DNA of 64,000 nucleotides, from contig CAXXNS010000010.1 in assembly GCA_963666895.2 (NCBI GenBank), forward strand, positions 310,001 through 374,000, given 5' to 3'. The DNA is from G963666895 sp963666895. Lineage in GTDB: Bacteria; Desulfobacterota; Desulfovibrionia; Desulfovibrionales; Desulfovibrionaceae. The notes beneath the pieces are model-generated. The model saw only the letters and a program-made list of their open reading frames with translations, had not been told where the DNA came from and made no database searches. Below are positions 59,895-64,000 of the stretch, piece after piece. How positions within the stretch are numbered: position 1 is the stretch's first letter; every line of letters starts with the position of its first letter. The translations under genes were made by a program, and so were the position numbers.

Positions 59895-61071
59895 TGTTTT
59901 CCTCTTGTTCCCTGGCCAGGGCAGCCTTGGCCGCCTGCTTGCGCACCAGGAGCTTGAACCCGGTCGGTCCGGCCAGGCAGGTGAGCAGCGCCAGGAGTAC
60001 GATGGCGTCCTTCATCTCCAGGCTCAAAAATCCCTCGTTCAACCCGATGGCCGCGGCGGCCACGATGAGCGACAGCCGCGAGCCCAGGAGCACGCCCGTG
60101 CGCATGCCGTCGGCCAGCTTCATGCCCCACAGCGGAAAAAGCAACCCGGGCAGCAGCTTGACCCCCACGGCCAGGATGAAGAGCAGGGCCACCCAGCCCA
60201 ATTGCCCCAGCCCGGCCACGTTGCCCAGGTCGAAATTCATGCCCACGTCGATGAAAAAGAGCGGGATCAGAAACCCGAAGCCCAAGGCGGAAATCTTGCT
60301 CTCCAGCTCCACCTTTTCCCGGAACACGAAGGACACGATGCACCCGCCCAGAAAGGCCCCAAGCACGGGCTCCACGTGCACCAGCTCGGACACGGCCACG
60401 AAAAAGAAGAGCAGGGCCAGGGACAGACGGACCCCCATCTCCTGCGCGTCCCCGCCCAGGATGCGTTTGGCCCGGTCCGGATTCCACCAGGCCCAGAGCC
60501 GCCCGGCCCACAGGAGCAGGCCGAAGCCCGCGAACAGGGGCAGGGGGGTGATGAAGCGCCAGGTCAGGCCGTAGCGGTGGAAAAGCACGTAGAAGGTGAT
60601 GCCCAACAGGGTCAGGAAGTCGGCCAGGGTGGCGGCCATGAGGATGTTCTGGCCCAGAACGGTGCGCGTCAGCCCGGACTCGCGCAGGGTGGGCATGACC
60701 AGGCCCAGGGAGGTGGTGGACAACACCAGGGCCAGGAACACGCCCCCGCCCAGGAGCCAGGCCGCGCCCCCGGCCAGGACCAGGGTGAAGGCGAACAAGA
60801 CCAGCTGGAACGTGAACCGGCTTTTCCCCTGGCCGCGCAGCATGGTGAAGTCGATCTCCATGCCCGCCTGGAACATGAGCAGGAGAAAGCCCAGTTCGGC
60901 CAGAAACGGCAGCCACTCCCCGCCCAGGTGCAGGGCCAGCACGCTCTTGCCCAGGACCACGCCAAAGGCGATCTCCATGACCGGCCCGGGCAACCGGAGC
61001 AGGCGGGCCAGGCCGGGCAGCACGGCCACGGCCAGGGAGATGATCAATAGGGAAACGGCCTGGTCAAGCAT
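59887..61071 (-). CDS. Kef-type (CPA2) cation:proton antiporter membrane domain
   Basis: 394 residues, 11-12 predicted membrane helices, no soluble tail. LLMFQAGMEIDFTML, VEPVLGAFLGGCIVSFVF and PLFFIDVGMNFDL are the conserved CPA2 segments. It should exchange K+ or Na+ for H+. KefB/C carry a C-terminal RCK domain; here the TrkA-N and Usp domains are on the protein encoded 9 nt upstream, so the two genes likely form one channel-regulator unit. Confidence 0.82.
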   Translation of the reverse strand: MLDQAVSLLIISLAVAVLPGLARLLRLPGPVMEIAFGVVLGKSVLALHLGGEWLPFLAELGFLLLMFQAGMEIDFTMLRGQGKSRFTFQLVLFAFTLVLAGGAAWLLGGGVFLALVLSTTSLGLVMPTLRESGLTRTVLGQNILMAATLADFLTLLGITFYVLFHRYGLTWRFITPLPLFAGFGLLLWAGRLWAWWNPDRAKRILGGDAQEMGVRLSLALLFFFVAVSELVHVEPVLGAFLGGCIVSFVFREKVELESKISALGFGFLIPLFFIDVGMNFDLGNVAGLGQLGWVALLFILAVGVKLLPGLLFPLWGMKLADGMRTGVLLGSRLSLIVAAAAIGLNEGFLSLEMKDAIVLLALLTCLAGPTGFKLLVRKQAAKAALAREQEENNV

Positions 61072-61080
61072 GGCTGGCCC

Positions 61081-62505
61081 CTAGGACGCGAGCAACAATA
61101 CCGAACACTCGGCCTTGCGCGCCAGATGGTCGCCCACGTTGGGGGTGAAGAAGCCCGTGTCCCGGGTGGTGGAGCCGATGACCATGAGCCCGTGGTCCCT
61201 GGACAGGGCCGTGATCTCGCGCACCGGGTTGCCCTCACGGCGGATGACCTCGAACTCGGTCTTGTGCACGTGGGACAGCTCCCGGATGCGGGCCAGCAGG
61301 GTGTCCACGGTCTGGGCCTCGTCCTCCCCGGACAAAAACTCCGGCTCCTCCACCACGGCCACGCGCACCGCCCCGCCCAGCTGGCGGGACAGGTCCACCC
61401 CCACCTCCAGGGCCAGTTCGGACATGGCCGTGCCGTTGAAGGGCACCAGGATGGAATCGTAGGCGAACGTGGTCCGGGTGATGAGCAGGGGCGTGTCCAG
61501 GATCCGGGCCAGGTCCACCAGGGGCGCCCGGAACAGGGTCTTAAACACGGAGGGCTGCGGCGGAGGCATGACCACCAGGCCGTAGTTGCCTTCGGCGCAG
61601 AGTTCGCGCATGCGCGTCTCCACCTCGCGCCCGGCCGGGCGGGTCTCCACCTGCACCTCCTGGGGCCAGTCCTTGAGCGCGGGCTCGATGCCGCACTCCT
61701 CCTCGGGGCACAGGATGACCACGCGCTGCACCTTGGTGTTGCGGGCCAGGTACAGCCCCTCCTCCAGCAGCGGATTGTAGGCGGAACGGTCCTCGGGCGG
61801 CCGGTCGCCCATGGCCAGAAGCATGCCCTGCCCGTAGGCCAGGGGGAAATGCGGATCCCCGCACTCCAGCATGCGGCAGACCGGCTCGAACATGTCCGGG
61901 TCGCCCACCAGGACCAGCTTGTCCCCGGACTTGACCGGGGTCTTGGGCTTGGGAAAGACCAGCCTGCCCTTGCGGAACAGGGCCACCAGCCGCCCGGTCT
62001 GGGTGTTGAAGTAGGCGGCCCGCTTGCCCACGGCCCGAAAATGCTGGCTGGCGTCCACCTCGTACACGGACCCGGCCCCGGAGATCAGGGGCTGGACGTG
62101 CAGCCTGGGGTCCTGGAGGTAGTGGGACAAATTCTGGGCGATGAGGCCCGGACCCTGGATCACGTGTACGCCCATCTCCTGGAACCGGGTGTGGGTGCTG
62201 TCGTCGTAGACCAGGGCCGAGACATGCTCCACCCCGGCCGCCTGGGCCAGTTCGGCCACGGCCAGGTTGACCTCGTCGTCGCTGGTCAGGGCCAGGACGT
62301 AGTCCATGTCCCTCACCGAGGCCTTGTTCAGGACAACCTTGCTGGAGGCGTCCGCCTCGTAGGTGGCCGCGATGTTGGGAAACAGGGGCGCGGTCCTGTC
62401 CAACTGCTCCCGGCGCGTGTCGATGAGCGAGACCTCCCAGCCCTCGCCCAGCCGCCGCAGCAGCTCGCGCGTGATCCGTCCCGCGCCGCAGATCAGGATG
62501 CGCAC
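61081..62505 (-). CDS. TrkA-N/TrkA-C plus universal stress domain regulator
   Basis: 474 residues. N-terminal RCK Rossmann domain (ILICGAGRITRELLRRL, ALTSDDEVNLAVAELA), a TrkA-C module (about 150-210; SGDKLVLVGDPD), and two Usp-like parts in the C-terminal half (SILVPFNGTAMSELALEVG, GLMVIGSTTRDTGFF). It likely senses NAD(H) or a nucleotide and gates the adjoining antiporter. GTG start with GGAG upstream. It lies 12 nt behind selD. Confidence 0.8.
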   Translation of the reverse strand: MRILICGAGRITRELLRRLGEGWEVSLIDTRREQLDRTAPLFPNIAATYEADASSKVVLNKASVRDMDYVLALTSDDEVNLAVAELAQAAGVEHVSALVYDDSTHTRFQEMGVHVIQGPGLIAQNLSHYLQDPRLHVQPLISGAGSVYEVDASQHFRAVGKRAAYFNTQTGRLVALFRKGRLVFPKPKTPVKSGDKLVLVGDPDMFEPVCRMLECGDPHFPLAYGQGMLLAMGDRPPEDRSAYNPLLEEGLYLARNTKVQRVVILCPEEECGIEPALKDWPQEVQVETRPAGREVETRMRELCAEGNYGLVVMPPPQPSVFKTLFRAPLVDLARILDTPLLITRTTFAYDSILVPFNGTAMSELALEVGVDLSRQLGGAVRVAVVEEPEFLSGEDEAQTVDTLLARIRELSHVHKTEFEVIRREGNPVREITALSRDHGLMVIGSTTRDTGFFTPNVGDHLARKAECSVLLLAS

Positions 62506-62517
62506 GTCCCTGCTCCC

Positions 62518-63567
62518 CTATTCCTTGATCAGCAGATGGGGGGCGCCGGGCTCGTGCTCCAGCACCCGGCCGATGACGTAGGCCCGGTCCCCGGACGCGG
62601 CCAGCAATTCCTTGGCCCGGTCCACCTTGTCCGGGGGCACGCAGAGCAGCAGGCCGCCCGAGGTCTGGGCGTCGAAGATCAGGTCCAGGTTCAGGGGGTC
62701 GAGCCCCTCGGCCACGCCGCACCGGGGCATGTAGTGGTTGCGGTTGCAGATGCTGCCCGCGGGCAGAAGTCCCATGCCGGTCAGCTCCAGGGCGCGGTCG
62801 TGCAGCGGGGCCGCGGACAGGGAAATCTCGATGGTCACGCCGCTGGCCTCGGCCAGTTCCAGGGAGTGCCCGGCCAGGCCGAACCCGGTCACGTCCGTGG
62901 CCCCGGTCAGGCCCAGCTCGGCGATGACTTCACCCGGGCCCTTGTTCAACCGGCCGCACCAGGTGAACAGGGTGTCCTCGATGGCCTGCCAGCCCTCCCA
63001 CTCGGCCTTGACCGCGGTGGACAGCACGCCCGTGCCCAGGGGCTTGGTCAGGATCAGGACGTCTCCGGGCCGCGCGCCCTGGTTGGTGGACATGCGCTGG
63101 GGGTCCACCACGCCGGACACGGCCAGGCCGTACTTGATCTCGTCGTCCTCCACCGAGTGGCCTCCGGCCGGTACGGCCCCGGCCTCGATGACCGCGTCCA
63201 GGCCGCCGCGCAGGATATCGTTGAGCACGGTGCCGGGCAGTTTCTTGATGGGGAAGCAGACGATGTTCATGGCCGACAGGGGCGTGGCGCCCATGGCGTA
63301 TACGTCGGACAGGGCGTTGACCGCGGCGATGCGGCCGAAGCGGTAGGGGTCGTTGAGCATGGGGGTGAAGAAGTCCACGGTCTGGACCAGGGCCATGCCG
63401 TTCGGGAAGCGCACCACCACGCTGTCCTCGTTGTCGCCGGGGCTTCCGGCCAGGACGCGGGGGTCGGACCTCGCCAGTCCTTGCAGTGCCAGCTCCAGGT
63501 CCCCTGGAGCGATCTTAGCGGCTCAACCGGCCGCCTTGACCATCTGGGCGAGCTTGTACTCGGCCAT
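62518..63567 (-). CDS. selD: Selenophosphate synthetase, selenocysteine-containing
   Basis: 349 residues when an in-frame TGA at 63523-63525 is read as selenocysteine (residue 15). The N-terminus then reads MAEYKLAQMVKAAG-U-AAKIAPGDLE, aligning Sec15 with catalytic Cys17 and Lys18 with Lys20 of E. coli SelD. The rest is a normal SelD: DNEDSVVVRF, VQTVDFFTPMLNDPYRFG, FGLAGHSLELAE. AGGAGGATCGACC precedes the ATG at 63567, while the internal GTG at 63420 used if TGA means stop has no ribosome site and loses the active residue. A SECIS-like hairpin follows the TGA. The enzyme makes selenophosphate from selenide and ATP. It heads a four-gene operon. Confidence 0.93.
63492..63510 (-). promoter_or_regulatory. 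Bacterial SECIS hairpin in selD
   Basis: In the mRNA: GCUCCAG, loop GGGAC, CUGGAGC, a perfect 7-bp stem starting 12 nt after the UGA. The apical loop starts 19 nt downstream and has G at its first two positions, as bacterial SECIS elements require. Confidence 0.8.
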
Positions 63568-63780
63568 GGTCGATCCTCCTTGGGTCGTGGATGGGGTCTG
63601 GTACACGAAATCCTCCGCTGTTGTGTCCGGGCCAGCCTATCAAAGCCGGGCCCTTCTGCCTAGCCGGTGAGTCGGGCCGCGCTTCCCGGACCGCGCTCTC
63701 TGGCCGCCCGGCAAATCCTGCCCGGCACATATCTTGAATCCTGTTCGTGGGGGGCATGAACAACCCTTTGGGGGAGTGCC

Positions 63781-63990
63781 ATGCCGAGATGCAGTCTGTG
63801 CCGCGCCCGGATCGACGAGTTGGATTTCTACTTTGAGACGGACCAGGGGCGCGTCTGCTCCTCATGCCTGGTGGTCAGCCGGGTGCCCCGGGACACGCTG
63901 GCCAACATGTTCCCGCCCCCGGACAACGGGTCCGGCCGGGAGCGCGAGATGAACGAAGAGGATTTGCGCCAGGCGGTCTGGAGCTGCTGA
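63781..63990 (+). CDS. Small zinc-finger-like protein
   Basis: 69 residues from an ATG with GGGGGAGTGCC in front. Two Cys pairs (CSLC near the start and CSSC at about residue 27) could bind one zinc ion, followed by VVSRVPRDTLANMF and a charged tail ending in Cys. It is divergent from selD. No family was recognised; a regulatory or DNA-binding role is a guess. Confidence 0.6.
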   Translation: MPRCSLCRARIDELDFYFETDQGRVCSSCLVVSRVPRDTLANMFPPPDNGSGREREMNEEDLRQAVWSC

Positions 63991-64000
63991 CCGCCCGAAA

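Noticed and set aside
62518..63420. Short selD starting at the GTG at 63420
   Set aside because: It would lose the catalytic residue and lysine, and has no ribosome site; the Sec read-through start at 63567 has AGGAGG.

Overview
The window is one GC-rich bacterial chromosomal segment with very tight gene packing (many ATGA/GTGA stop-start overlaps). The gene set points to a Desulfovibrio/Pseudodesulfovibrio-like sulfate reducer of the Desulfobacterota: a selenocysteine-containing selD, a tungsten-type aldehyde:ferredoxin oxidoreductase with a polyferredoxin partner, VPLPA-CTERM surface proteins, many PAS/hybrid histidine kinases, a DUF6125 protein and a RadA/RsmG/RlmH housekeeping set. The assignment is inferred from gene content only. 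No insertion sequence, prophage or CRISPR array was seen.

Layout. 1-8843 is the end of a surface-glycan operon: a propeller-like protein (cut by the window edge), glycosyltransferases, a glycosyltransferase-methyltransferase fusion, GalE, another methyltransferase, and an oxidoreductase-acetyltransferase fusion. 8844-11935 holds an arsenate reductase and three PilZ proteins. 12012-21719 is a signalling block: a BarA-like hybrid kinase, a REC-GGDEF diguanylate cyclase, a Cys-rich DUF3795 protein, a secreted protein, and a MEDS protein overlapping a PAS kinase. 21820-23778 contains VPLPA-CTERM genes behind two sigma-54 promoters; a further, frameshifted VPLPA gene lies at 12012-12682. After tRNA-Phe come the aldehyde oxidoreductase pair (24099-26335), a lipoprotein and a Pat-like protein acetyltransferase. 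30115-35001 is an NtrY-TIGR01777-NtrX locus, facing a large BvgS-like hybrid kinase and a heptosyltransferase. 40255-48545 combines fbp (GlpX) with a six-gene operon headed by rpoH and ending in rpiB-tkt. 48794-51270 is a frameshifted metH. Then follow a thioredoxin lipoprotein, an N-acetylglutamate synthase-like GNAT, hpt, a zinc-ribbon membrane protein, radA, rsmG, rlmH, a phosphoesterase, a formyl-THF cyclo-ligase and a laccase-domain protein. The right end is an operon read leftwards: selD, a TrkA-Usp protein, a Kef-type antiporter and DUF6125.

How parts fit: c-di-GMP synthesis (GGDEF with I-site) sits near three PilZ receptors; an NtrC-type activator and sigma-54 promoters of surface-protein genes occur in the same window; rpiB, tkt and fbp group sugar-phosphate metabolism. 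Two genes (the VPLPA gene at 12012 and metH) carry what look like single-base deletions, so either pseudogenes or sequencing indels. Three copies of a palindromic repeat of about 125 bp sit exactly at the 3' ends of leftward genes.
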